A DNA stretch of 64,000 nt from Flavobacterium sp. UBA7680 (GTDB lineage: Bacteria; Bacteroidota; Bacteroidia; Flavobacteriales; Flavobacteriaceae), in assembly GCF_002482975.1 (NCBI RefSeq), contig NZ_DLHA01000028.1, positions 1 to 64,000 on the forward strand, written 5' to 3'. Below the pieces are notes generated by a model. That model was not told the origin of the DNA. It searched no databases and was given only the letters and a program-made list of their open reading frames with translations. Positions 32,140 through 40,521 of the stretch are shown one piece after another. Numbering within the stretch: position 1 is the stretch's first letter; each line of letters starts with the position of its first letter. The position numbers and the translations under genes were made by a program.

Positions 32140-33057
32140 ATGTTTTTTATTAGAATTTTAATATCGCTTATTATACTTATCTCTATCGGAGACAAGGCTT
32201 TGGGTCAGCAAAATAAAACACTAAAAGAATCTACTATTTCTATTGTAAAACCAGCGAAAAAAGAGGTTTTAGAACAATCAAAAAGAGAACAGTTACGAAA
32301 CAAAAAAGTCGTAAGCCTATTTATTGTTCTAATCGTTATTTTATTTTTTCTTTTCTATCTCGTTTATCAAAACAATAAACTAAAGCAAAAAATTAAGCGA
32401 AAAGACACCAAGCAAAAAATCCTTTTAAATGTAATAAATGCAGGGATTGACAGTCAGGAAACGGAACAAAAAAAGATTGCAGCATTTTTACATGATAATA
32501 TCAATTCGCTTCTCTCTTCTGCAGGATTACATCTGAATGTTTTTACCGCTAAAAACAATATACAATCTGAAGAAATTCAAAAGGCAAAAGCTATTTTATC
32601 AGAAACCCACGATTTGCTGCGCGATATTTCACATGATCTTGTGCCAACTCTTTTAGTTCGTTTTGGATTAATTTATGCTTTAGAAGATTTATGCGAAAGA
32701 AACTCCAATTCCAGTATTCACTTTGAGTTCACAAGTTCTGTTGCAACAGATACACGATATTCTGAAAAATTTGAAACCAAACTGTATTTCATTGTTTCTG
32801 AATTATTCAACAATATTATAAAACACAGCGAAGCGCAAAAAGCCCAAATTTCAATACATGAAAACAACAATCAGTTAATCATTATTATTCATGATAATGG
32901 AATAGGTTTTAGTGCCGAAAAATTAAATGAAATTGAAGGTTTTGGTTTAAACCGAATTCGGGTGAGAATAAAAAAATTAAAAGGAAGTTTTTCTATTATT
33001 TCGAGAGCAGATGAAAACACAGGAACCTCTATTAAAATAAAAGTTCCAATTTCATAA
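32140..33057 (+). CDS. NarX-type (HisKA_3) sensor histidine kinase
   Basis: 305 residues. A signal or first helix (1-22) and a second helix (about 51-75) leave a short periplasmic loop of only about 30 residues, so there is no folded sensor domain. The dimerisation/phospho-acceptor segment has H118 in FLHDNINSLL. The HATPase domain shows the N box ELFNNIIKHSEA, and DNGIGF and GFGLNRIRVRIKKLKG for ATP binding. Partner of the upstream response regulator. The tiny sensor loop suggests it senses membrane state or a partner protein. Confidence 0.9.
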   Translation: MFFIRILISLIILISIGDKALGQQNKTLKESTISIVKPAKKEVLEQSKREQLRNKKVVSLFIVLIVILFFLFYLVYQNNKLKQKIKRKDTKQKILLNVINAGIDSQETEQKKIAAFLHDNINSLLSSAGLHLNVFTAKNNIQSEEIQKAKAILSETHDLLRDISHDLVPTLLVRFGLIYALEDLCERNSNSSIHFEFTSSVATDTRYSEKFETKLYFIVSELFNNIIKHSEAQKAQISIHENNNQLIIIIHDNGIGFSAEKLNEIEGFGLNRIRVRIKKLKGSFSIISRADENTGTSIKIKVPIS

Positions 33058-33061
33058 AGTC

Positions 33062-33556
33062 TTATTTTTTTCCAATCTCTATAATTTCCAAATCCTTTAT
33101 TTTATCATCATCAATAACAAAACGAAGCATAGTTCGCATTTGATGAAATCCGCTTTTTCCTGCCGCACCGGGATTCATGTGCAGTAAATTGTTCTTTTTA
33201 TCGAACATCACTTTTAAAATATGCGAATGCCCGCAGATAAATAATTTTGGCGGATTCGAAGCCATTTCTTCTCTAATACTCGGATTGTATTTTCCCGGAT
33301 AACCTCCAATGTGCGTAATCCAAACCGAAACATTTTCGCATAAAAATCTGTTATGAAGCGGAAATTCTAATCTTGCCTGCGCATCGTCAATATTTCCGTA
33401 AACACAGCGAAGTGGTTTTAGCTTTTTTATGGTATCTGTAACATGCAAATCACCAATATCTCCAGCATGCCAAACTTCATCTGCTTGTGCAACATATTTT
33501 AAAATAACATCATCAATATGAGAGTGAGTATCGGAAAGCAGGAGGATTTTTTTCAT
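33062..33556 (-). CDS. YfcE-type calcineurin-like metallophosphoesterase
   Basis: 164 residues. The ATG at 33556 (MKKILLLSDTHSH) is preferred over an upstream in-frame start at 33598, which would add residues lying in a repeat-like stretch. Metal ligands are visible in SDTHSH, HAGDIGD, YGNID and CGHSH, the complete set for the YfcE/MJ0936 phosphodiesterase family. Cytosolic; natural substrate unknown. It converges with the histidine kinase, with only 4 bases between the stops. Confidence 0.92.
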   Translation of the reverse strand: MKKILLLSDTHSHIDDVILKYVAQADEVWHAGDIGDLHVTDTIKKLKPLRCVYGNIDDAQARLEFPLHNRFLCENVSVWITHIGGYPGKYNPSIREEMASNPPKLFICGHSHILKVMFDKKNNLLHMNPGAAGKSGFHQMRTMLRFVIDDDKIKDLEIIEIGKK

Positions 33557-33605
33557 TCTTTTTTTAAGGGACAAAGGTTCAAAGAAACAAAGATACAAAG
33601 GTTTT

Positions 33606-33750
33606 TTCTGTAGAGGCGCACAGCAGTGCGTCTTTCGTTATGTTTTCATTTCTTTATAAATACAAAAAATCCGATCTGCAAAAACAAAACAGATCGGATT
33701 TTTATTTACGTTTGGTTTAGACCTGACAGGTTTTAAAAACCTGTCAGGTC
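33606..33750. repeat. Palindromic repeats between phosphoesterase and flotillin-like gene
   Basis: GAGGCGCACAGCAGTGCGTCT at 33613 belongs to the family also seen at 36023 and 36101. ACCTGACAGGTTTT and AAAACCTGTCAGGT at 33721-33749 form a perfect hairpin. Between them lies the terminator at 33664-33703. Confidence 0.7.
33664..33703 (-). terminator. Terminator of the flotillin-like gene (AATCCGATCTG family)
   Basis: AAAATCCGATCTG and CAGATCGGATTTT pair around an A-rich loop with T-runs on both sides. It lies 60 bases past the flotillin-like stop on the minus strand. One of six near-identical hairpins in this window. Confidence 0.8.
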
Positions 33751-33763
33751 TGTTGTATTGTTT

Positions 33764-35692
33764 TTATTTCTTCGGATTTTGATTTTTAACTTCTTTCAAA
33801 TCCTTAGAATCTTTTGTATCCATCATTTCCATTAATTTTAATCCTAATAAACCGCTGATAGAACCATCAGAACCGCCATTACCAGTAATTAAAACATCTG
33901 GAATTACTTTGATGTTCCCTTTACCAATTTCCTCGGTTACTTTATATCTCGTAAAGTTATCGCCACCCATTGCGGTAACCTGAAGTTGATATGCCTCAGC
34001 AGTCGATTTACCAATTGCCATAATCTTTTCAGCTTCTGCAAGACCGGTTTTTGAGATTCTTTCGGCTTCGGCACTAGCATTCAATTTAGTTGCTTCTGCC
34101 TGTGCTCCTGCTCTTGCTTTTGTTGCTTCGGCTTCTGCATTGGCACGCATTTTTGTAGCTTCTGCTTCTGCGTTTACATTCAGTTTTAAACTCGTTGCAT
34201 CCCCTTCCGCTTTCTTAACGGTAGCATCTGCAGTTCGCTGAGCGATTTCCACACTTTGCGAAGCACGTACAATTTCTTTCTGCATATCTGCAATCGCCGT
34301 TTCTTTCTCCATTCCCTGACGTTGTTCTTGCGCCATTCTTTGGGTTTGATATGTTTTTTGCTCTTCTTCAGCCAGTTTTCTGTCGGTTAAAGTTTTCATT
34401 AATGAATCTGGCGGAACAATATCTCCAATCAAGGTATCAACTGCATTTACGTTATATTCATCAAGTACTAACTTAATATGATTTTTAGCCGATTCCTGAC
34501 GTTCTTTTCTGGTTGTCAGGAACGAAATCACATCGCTGTCCTGAGCCGAGTTTCTGAAATAGTTACCAATCGTAGGTTCTAAAACCTGAGAAACTAAGTT
34601 ATTCATACTTCCGAAACGTGCAATTACTTTTGGAGCTTCTGCTGCCGGTACGTGAATAATCTGCGCAACGTCAAGATTGAATGGGAAACCGTCTTTTGAA
34701 CGAACCGTAATTGTAGAAAGATTTTTATCTAAATCATGCGATTCGCTTCGTGCGTTTGCCCAGTTTAAAACTAAGTTTGTTGTTGGAACCGCTTCTAATT
34801 TTGTTGTGTATTTATTCAACGCATATTTTCCAGGTCCAAAAGGCTCCATCCAAACACCGCGCTGTCCTTTTGAAACAATGTTTCCGTGTTTAAAAGTATC
34901 TCCGGTTACGTCTTGTCCGTCTTCTCCAATATAAGAAATCACAACTCCAACATAACCAATTGGCACATCTGTCATTGGGTTCTGCTCAATTAAAACTCCC
35001 CATGTATTGATATAGTAAGAACCGGCTAACATAACCTGAGGCTGTAAACCACGATTTCCGCCATGTTCCAAAAACTTATCAAAATCCTGAAAGTTATTAT
35101 GATCGTTAACAAATTTACCCGCAATTTGTCCCTGCGGAATTGGTTCACCGTCCAGAGCGGTTACAATACCAATCATGTTTTCAAAAATTTTAATTTGATC
35201 TGTAATTACAATCTCAAACAAAAATGTGTTAATACGGTAAGAACCCGTTGTGATAAAAGCTGTCTGACGTCCTTTTTGACCTCCATTGTCTAAAAACGCA
35301 GTTGCATCCTGAAAATTATCACTATCTACTCTTCTGGCCAAGATTCTTCCGGTTGGAATTTCTTTTCCATCTTTACTTAAAACCAGTCCAATTTTTCCTT
35401 CCGGAATTATTGTGAAACTAGTCATGTCGATTGAATACTGCCAAATCCACATTCCCCAATATAAACCCGGAGCCAATGTTTTTGCCTGATAACCGGCTTC
35501 GCCTTTTGTAGCGATAATTCGGCCATCTGGTAATGATTTGTCAGTGCCAAACAAAACGAATTTTTTGGTAACTAAACCAATTTTATCTTCTGGAACAATT
35601 ACCATTCCGAAGAAAACACGTAAAATAAATTTGTAAAAAACAATGGCGAATAATATTAAAAGTATCCACCAATAAGAAGTAATTTCATTCAT
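33764..35692 (-). CDS. Large flotillin-like SPFH protein
   Basis: 642 residues. N-terminal membrane helix at about 7-29. Residues 31-300 contain about four related segments (see IGLVTK at 38, IGLVLSKDGKEIPTGRI at 101, IGIVTALDGEPIPQGQI at 174, VGVVISYIGEDGQDV at 248), each followed by a GxY turn. A band-7/SPFH domain spans about 300-450, followed by an Ala/Glu-rich coiled coil (about 450-590) with repeats of the type AEAEATK. Flotillins organise membrane microdomains. At over 600 residues it is longer than typical bacterial FloA/FloT. Monocistronic by its surroundings. Confidence 0.85.
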   Translation of the reverse strand: MNEITSYWWILLILFAIVFYKFILRVFFGMVIVPEDKIGLVTKKFVLFGTDKSLPDGRIIATKGEAGYQAKTLAPGLYWGMWIWQYSIDMTSFTIIPEGKIGLVLSKDGKEIPTGRILARRVDSDNFQDATAFLDNGGQKGRQTAFITTGSYRINTFLFEIVITDQIKIFENMIGIVTALDGEPIPQGQIAGKFVNDHNNFQDFDKFLEHGGNRGLQPQVMLAGSYYINTWGVLIEQNPMTDVPIGYVGVVISYIGEDGQDVTGDTFKHGNIVSKGQRGVWMEPFGPGKYALNKYTTKLEAVPTTNLVLNWANARSESHDLDKNLSTITVRSKDGFPFNLDVAQIIHVPAAEAPKVIARFGSMNNLVSQVLEPTIGNYFRNSAQDSDVISFLTTRKERQESAKNHIKLVLDEYNVNAVDTLIGDIVPPDSLMKTLTDRKLAEEEQKTYQTQRMAQEQRQGMEKETAIADMQKEIVRASQSVEIAQRTADATVKKAEGDATSLKLNVNAEAEATKMRANAEAEATKARAGAQAEATKLNASAEAERISKTGLAEAEKIMAIGKSTAEAYQLQVTAMGGDNFTRYKVTEEIGKGNIKVIPDVLITGNGGSDGSISGLLGLKLMEMMDTKDSKDLKEVKNQNPKK

Positions 35693-35892
35693 AGTTTTTG
35701 ATATTTAGTTGTGCAAACATAGGAGAAATATGAAGTGTTAAAATGAAAAATTTTAAAAATTAACATTTGGAATTTTCTGACCAAAAATGTTAAAAAATGA
35801 TTTTAATTATATCGTTGGAATTGTCAATTTCTGACACGATTTTTAGCTGAGCAAACTATGATTTGCATTTTGGGAGTTAACAGTTTTTTGGG

Positions 35893-36190
35893 GAGGTTGT
35901 GAGATTCTGAGAAGCTAAGGCTCTAAGTTTTGTTTTTAGATTTTATTGAAATGGATATTTATCGATTTTAAAATATATCAGAAATATTATACCTATATAT
36001 AATGTGCAATTTTTCCAATCTAGCGTTAGACGCACAGCTGTGCGTCTCTACACATTAATTGAGGATAAAAAAACTTTGAACCTTTTTTAAAACCAATCTG
36101 GCGTTAGACGCACTGCTGTGCGTCTCTACACAATACTGACGTATAAAAAATCTTAGAACCTTAGCAACTCAGAATCTTAGCATCTTCAAA
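35893..36190. repeat. Dispersed repeats upstream of truA
   Basis: The 541-bp gap 35693-36233 holds no gene. It contains GAGATTCTGAGAAGCTAAGGCTCTAAG (about 35900) and its counterpart CTTAGAACCTTAGCAACTCAGAATC (about 36151), relatives of the 28702 repeat. Two copies of GCGTTAGACGCAC(A/T)GCTGTGCGTCTCTACACA follow at about 36023 and 36101. The proximal 35693-35890 should hold the flotillin-like promoter. Confidence 0.7.
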
Positions 36191-36233
36191 AAAACCTTTG
36201 TACCTTTGCACCTCAAAACCTCTGCACCTCACA

Positions 36234-36968
36234 ATGAGATATTTTATTCATTTTGCTTATAACGGAACTCATTATCATGGCTGGCAGTTTCAGCCCAACG
36301 CTTCATCAGTTCAGGAAACTTTAAATAAAGCGCTTTCGGTTTTATTAAATTCGGAGATAAATGTTATGGGTGCCGGAAGAACAGATACTGGTGTTCATGC
36401 TGAGGAAATGTACGGACATTTTGATTTAGAAAAATCAATTGACATTCCGGTTTTGGTGCACAAGCTGAATTCGTATTTACCAAAAGATATTGCGGTTTAT
36501 AATCTTATTCCCGTTCACGACGATGCGCATTGCCGATTTGACGCTACAAAAAGAACCTACGAATATCATATTAATACAGTAAAAAATCCGTTTTTAGAGG
36601 AATTGAGCTGGTATGTAAATCAAAAGTTAGATATTGATTTAATGAACGAAGCAGCAAAAATTTTATTAAACCATACCGATTTTCAGTGTTTTTCGAAAGT
36701 GAATACAGATGTTAATACTTTTGACTGCACGATTTTTGAGGCGTATTGGAAAAATGAAAACAACAAACTGGTTTTTACAATTTCGGCGAATCGTTTTTTA
36801 CGAAATATGGTTCGGGCGATTGTGGGAACTTTGATTAATATAGGATTACACAAAATTACGCTGGCTGATTTTGAAAATATTATTGCCAGCAAAAACAGGG
36901 AAAAAGCCGGATTTTCAGTCCCGGCGCATGGTTTGTATTTAACCAAAATATATTACGACTATCTATAG
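36234..36968 (+). CDS. truA: tRNA pseudouridine synthase A
   Basis: 244 residues from ATG 36234 (MRYFIHFAYNGTHYHGWQ). The in-frame TTG at 36198 would add twelve residues encoded by repeat-like sequence and is rejected. The catalytic aspartate lies in GAGRTDTGVHA; RTYEYHI and FLRNMVRAIVGTLINIG are family blocks. Modifies U38-U40 in the anticodon arm of many tRNAs. Length is normal. Confidence 0.95.
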   Translation: MRYFIHFAYNGTHYHGWQFQPNASSVQETLNKALSVLLNSEINVMGAGRTDTGVHAEEMYGHFDLEKSIDIPVLVHKLNSYLPKDIAVYNLIPVHDDAHCRFDATKRTYEYHINTVKNPFLEELSWYVNQKLDIDLMNEAAKILLNHTDFQCFSKVNTDVNTFDCTIFEAYWKNENNKLVFTISANRFLRNMVRAIVGTLINIGLHKITLADFENIIASKNREKAGFSVPAHGLYLTKIYYDYL

Positions 36969-37045
36969 CTTTAAGCTGTAGGCTTTAGGCTATAAGTTTT
37001 AAACTTTGTGCCTAAAGCTTATTGCCTAAAGCTTAAAGCTTAAAA
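36969..37045. repeat. AAGCTTTAGGC tandem/inverted repeat
   Basis: The 82-bp gap between truA and the ABC transporter gene is made of alternating TAAGCTGTAGGCTTTAGGC and GCCTAAAGCTTATTGCCTAAAGC words, able to fold as a hairpin. No gene. Confidence 0.6.
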
Positions 37046-37050
37046 AATAA

Positions 37051-38805
37051 ATGAAAGCAAAAGCATTTGATACTGGTTTATTTAAACGAATTTTAAAATA
37101 TACGAAACCTTATAAGTGGCGTTATTACGGCGTTATTATTTTTGCGGTTTCGCTCTCCATATTTGCGGCACTTAGACCTTACTTATTAAAGCAAACGGTC
37201 GACGGCTATATCAAGACGCACGACAAAGAAGGTTTACTATTATACATTATTTTAATGGGAGGTGTTTTGCTGATGGAAGTTTTCTCTCAGTTCTATTTTG
37301 TGTATTGGGCGAATTGGCTTGGGCAGGATATTGTAAAAGATATTCGGAACAAACTTTTCAAACATATTTTAAGCTTTAGAATGAAATATTTTGATTTGGT
37401 TCCGGTTGGACAATTGGTTACCAGATCTGTTTCAGATATTGAATCAATCGCACGTATTTTCAGTCAGGGATTGTTTATGATTATAAGTGACTTGATGAAA
37501 ATGCTCGTGGTTTTGATTTTTATGTTTTACATGAACTGGAAACTGACTTGGATTGTTGTCGTTGCCATGCCAATTCTAGTTTACATTACCCGAATTTTTC
37601 AACGTAAAATGCAGGTTGCTTTTGAAGAAGTAAGAACGCAGATTGCGAATATGAACTCCTTTGTTCAGGAACGTGTTACGGGAATGAAAATCGTTCAGCT
37701 TTTTAATCGTGAAAAAATCGAAGCCGAAAATTTCAGGGTTATTAATGACAAACATCGCGTTGCGTGGATTAAAACGATTTTATACAACTCAATCTTCTTC
37801 CCTATTGCCGATATTATTTCTTCAATTACTTTAGGTTTAGTGGTTGTTATTGGCGGGTTCAAAATTTTAAACGGAGATAACTTTACCACGTTTGGAGATT
37901 TGTTTTCGTATACGATGTTCATCGGAATGCTTTTTAATCCGCTTCGTCAAATTGCAGATAAATTCAACGAGATGCAGTTGGGAATGATTGCTGCCAATCG
38001 TGTTTTTGATATTATCGATACCGAAGATCATATTCAGGATACAGGAAAAATTGAAGCTCCGGTTTTTAACGGAAGCATCGAGTTTAAACAAGTTCGTTTT
38101 AGTTATATTCCCGAAGAAGAAGTAATAAAAGGAATTGATTTATCTGTAGATCGCGGACAAACTGTTGCAATTGTAGGTTCTACGGGAGCTGGAAAATCTA
38201 CGATTATCAATTTACTGAATCGCTTTTACGAAATCAACAGCGGAACGATTTGCATTGACGGACAAAATATCGAAGACTATACTTTGGCTTCTTTAAGAAA
38301 ACAAATTGCGGTTGTTCTGCAAGATGTATTTTTGTTTGCCGATACGATTTACAATAATATTACGCTTCATAATCCAGAAATTACCCGCGAGAAGGTTTTA
38401 GATGCTGCAAAGAAAATTGGCGTTCATGACTTTATTATGAGTCTGCCCGATAATTATGATTTTGATGTGAAAGAACGCGGCGTTATGCTTTCATCAGGAC
38501 AAAGACAGTTAATTGCATTTTTGCGTTCGTATGTAAGCAATCCGAGTATTTTAATTTTGGATGAAGCAACTTCGTCAATTGATACGTATTCTGAAGAATT
38601 AATTCAGCGTGCGACAGAAACGATTACAAAAGGAAGAACTTCGATAATTATTGCGCATCGATTGGCAACAATTGTAAATGCTGATAAAATCGTAGTTATG
38701 GATAAAGGTTTAATTGTGGAACAAGGAACACATCAGGAACTATTAACAAAAACTGATGGTTATTATAAAAACTTATACGATTCTCAATTTTCGGTTGCGA
38801 ATTAA
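37051..38805 (+). CDS. ABC exporter (fused permease and ATPase, MsbA-like)
   Basis: 584 residues. Six transmembrane helices (about 20-310) precede a nucleotide-binding domain (about 335-580): Walker A GSTGAGKST, Q-loop VLQDVFLFADTI, signature LSSGQRQL, Walker B ILILDEATSSID and switch IIAHRLATI. Works as a homo- or heterodimer exporting lipids, peptides or drugs. The signature LSSGQ and intact Walker B Glu suggest a fully active site. The histidine kinase gene follows after 20 bases, so the two may share a transcript. Confidence 0.93.
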   Translation: MKAKAFDTGLFKRILKYTKPYKWRYYGVIIFAVSLSIFAALRPYLLKQTVDGYIKTHDKEGLLLYIILMGGVLLMEVFSQFYFVYWANWLGQDIVKDIRNKLFKHILSFRMKYFDLVPVGQLVTRSVSDIESIARIFSQGLFMIISDLMKMLVVLIFMFYMNWKLTWIVVVAMPILVYITRIFQRKMQVAFEEVRTQIANMNSFVQERVTGMKIVQLFNREKIEAENFRVINDKHRVAWIKTILYNSIFFPIADIISSITLGLVVVIGGFKILNGDNFTTFGDLFSYTMFIGMLFNPLRQIADKFNEMQLGMIAANRVFDIIDTEDHIQDTGKIEAPVFNGSIEFKQVRFSYIPEEEVIKGIDLSVDRGQTVAIVGSTGAGKSTIINLLNRFYEINSGTICIDGQNIEDYTLASLRKQIAVVLQDVFLFADTIYNNITLHNPEITREKVLDAAKKIGVHDFIMSLPDNYDFDVKERGVMLSSGQRQLIAFLRSYVSNPSILILDEATSSIDTYSEELIQRATETITKGRTSIIIAHRLATIVNADKIVVMDKGLIVEQGTHQELLTKTDGYYKNLYDSQFSVAN

Positions 38806-38825
38806 ACTTAAATTATAAATGCCTT

Positions 38826-40436
38826 TTGAGATTTAGATTAAAAAAAATAACATCCCGACGTGCTTTCGTAATTTACGTCATTGTGTCTATTCTTATTATC
38901 GTTTCTTCTGTTTACATGTTAAGTAATTTGATTACTGATGTTACACAAAAAGCGAATGAAAGTGAGGCGCGATTGAACTTCATTAAAAAACATGAATTAA
39001 TGTCGCGGGAATTTTCGAGATTTCTGGAACAGGAAAACAGAATCAAACATGCTTTAAAAATCAGCAGTAAATCTAATTTATCTGCTAATATAAAAGTACT
39101 GTCGTCTGTTCAGTCAATCAATTTAATGATAGTTGATAACTGGTTTCAGATTAATGATGAAAAAATAGAATTTGGAAACGATTCTGTTTCTGATGAAATA
39201 AAAAAAGACGTTGCCTATTTTATTTCTAAAAACCAAAACACTACGCGCAGCAACACCGTCTTTAAACAAGGAAAAGAATGGGTTTGGAGAGTTTACTTTA
39301 AAATCATCTCCAAAAATCATACAACGGTTCGTTGTGGTTATGACATCAACTTAAAAAAATTGCATGATAATTTTGCGACTGTTGACAAAGCGGCTTCTAA
39401 TTATGCTTTTGTATTTGACAACGCAGGAAGATGCGTTTATCACCCTGACTCTACTTTTATAGGAAGAAATATTTACGATTTTTCGGCTATTCAGCCATCA
39501 GATACGGTTTTTACTTATAAAAAAGATCCCACCAAAACTTCGGCATCTGATTTTTTAAAATTGGATTACACTAAAAAAATTACGATGTCTGAATTTTTAA
39601 AACTGGATGTTATCAGTTTTACGACAAGATTAGATGTTAAAAATCTGCCTTGGTATATCTGCATTAGTTTTCCGAAAATGATTGAGAATGAAAATGTTTT
39701 TTTGGTTAAAAAATATTCAACATGGATATATTCTATAACAACGGTTATGCTTTTGCTTATTTTCTATTTATTCTCGTATGCAAACAGACGCGCCTATAGA
39801 GAAAAAGGAATCGCAATTAAAGAAAAAAACCGACTTCTGGTTGAGAATGAAAAAATTGTAAAAGAAAAAGCCCTGATTCAGCTCCAGCATTTAAAAGAGC
39901 AGATAAATCCGCATTTTTTATTCAATTCGCTTAACTCCTTATATATGTTAGTGGGAAGCGATGTAAAAACGGCGCAGAAATTTACGCTGAATCTTTCTCG
40001 TATTTATCGCTATTTGATAGATCCGCCAGAAAAAAATGTCGTTTCACTTAAAGATGAATTATTGTTTATTGAAAAATATATCTTTTTACAGCAAACCCGT
40101 TTTAAGGAAGAATTGTTCTTTTCGATAAAAATCGAAGACGAAGAAGCTTTAGAAAAATTTATACCCTATCTGGCATTTCAGGTAGTGGTCGAAAATGCTA
40201 TTAAGCATAATATGGCAACGGTCGAAAATCCGTTGACTACAGAAATCCTGATTCAAAAAGATCAGGTAATTATTAGTAATAATCTTCAAAAAAAGGCTCA
40301 CAGTGAACCCAGCACTAATTTTGGTCTAAAATACCTGTCGAGCATCTATACTTTCTATTCCAGAACCAATTTAAAAACCTCAGAAAAAGACGGCAATTTC
40401 GTTTGTATTTTACCTTTAATATCCATTCACTCCTAA
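38826..40436 (+). CDS. LytS/YehU-type sensor histidine kinase
   Basis: 536 residues. Start is TTG at 38826; the nearby ATG at 38819 is in another frame and stops at once, and the next in-frame ATG lies inside the first helix. Helix 1 is about 12-34, then an extracytoplasmic Cache-like region (about 35-295) and helix 2 (about 300-318). The kinase core has H363 in NPHFLFNSLNSLY, the His_kinase (PF06580) signature, with an ATPase module containing VVENAIKHNM. It has no adjacent regulator. The LytTR regulator at 48217 is the natural partner candidate. Confidence 0.87.
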   Translation: MRFRLKKITSRRAFVIYVIVSILIIVSSVYMLSNLITDVTQKANESEARLNFIKKHELMSREFSRFLEQENRIKHALKISSKSNLSANIKVLSSVQSINLMIVDNWFQINDEKIEFGNDSVSDEIKKDVAYFISKNQNTTRSNTVFKQGKEWVWRVYFKIISKNHTTVRCGYDINLKKLHDNFATVDKAASNYAFVFDNAGRCVYHPDSTFIGRNIYDFSAIQPSDTVFTYKKDPTKTSASDFLKLDYTKKITMSEFLKLDVISFTTRLDVKNLPWYICISFPKMIENENVFLVKKYSTWIYSITTVMLLLIFYLFSYANRRAYREKGIAIKEKNRLLVENEKIVKEKALIQLQHLKEQINPHFLFNSLNSLYMLVGSDVKTAQKFTLNLSRIYRYLIDPPEKNVVSLKDELLFIEKYIFLQQTRFKEELFFSIKIEDEEALEKFIPYLAFQVVVENAIKHNMATVENPLTTEILIQKDQVIISNNLQKKAHSEPSTNFGLKYLSSIYTFYSRTNLKTSEKDGNFVCILPLISIHS

Positions 40437-40521
40437 AAAAAAGCCATTCACTCCGTTTTGTTTTTTTTCTGAACTAAATTCGAATAGTTTCGATGAAAAT
40501 TAACTTAAACTTAACACCAAA

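Noticed and set aside
33557..33598. Extended start for the phosphoesterase
   Set aside because: The extension lies in a repeat-like stretch, while MKKILLLSDTH is the standard start.
36198..36233. TTG start for truA
   Set aside because: The added residues are encoded by repeat-like CCTTTGCACCTC sequence; ATG 36234 matches the family.
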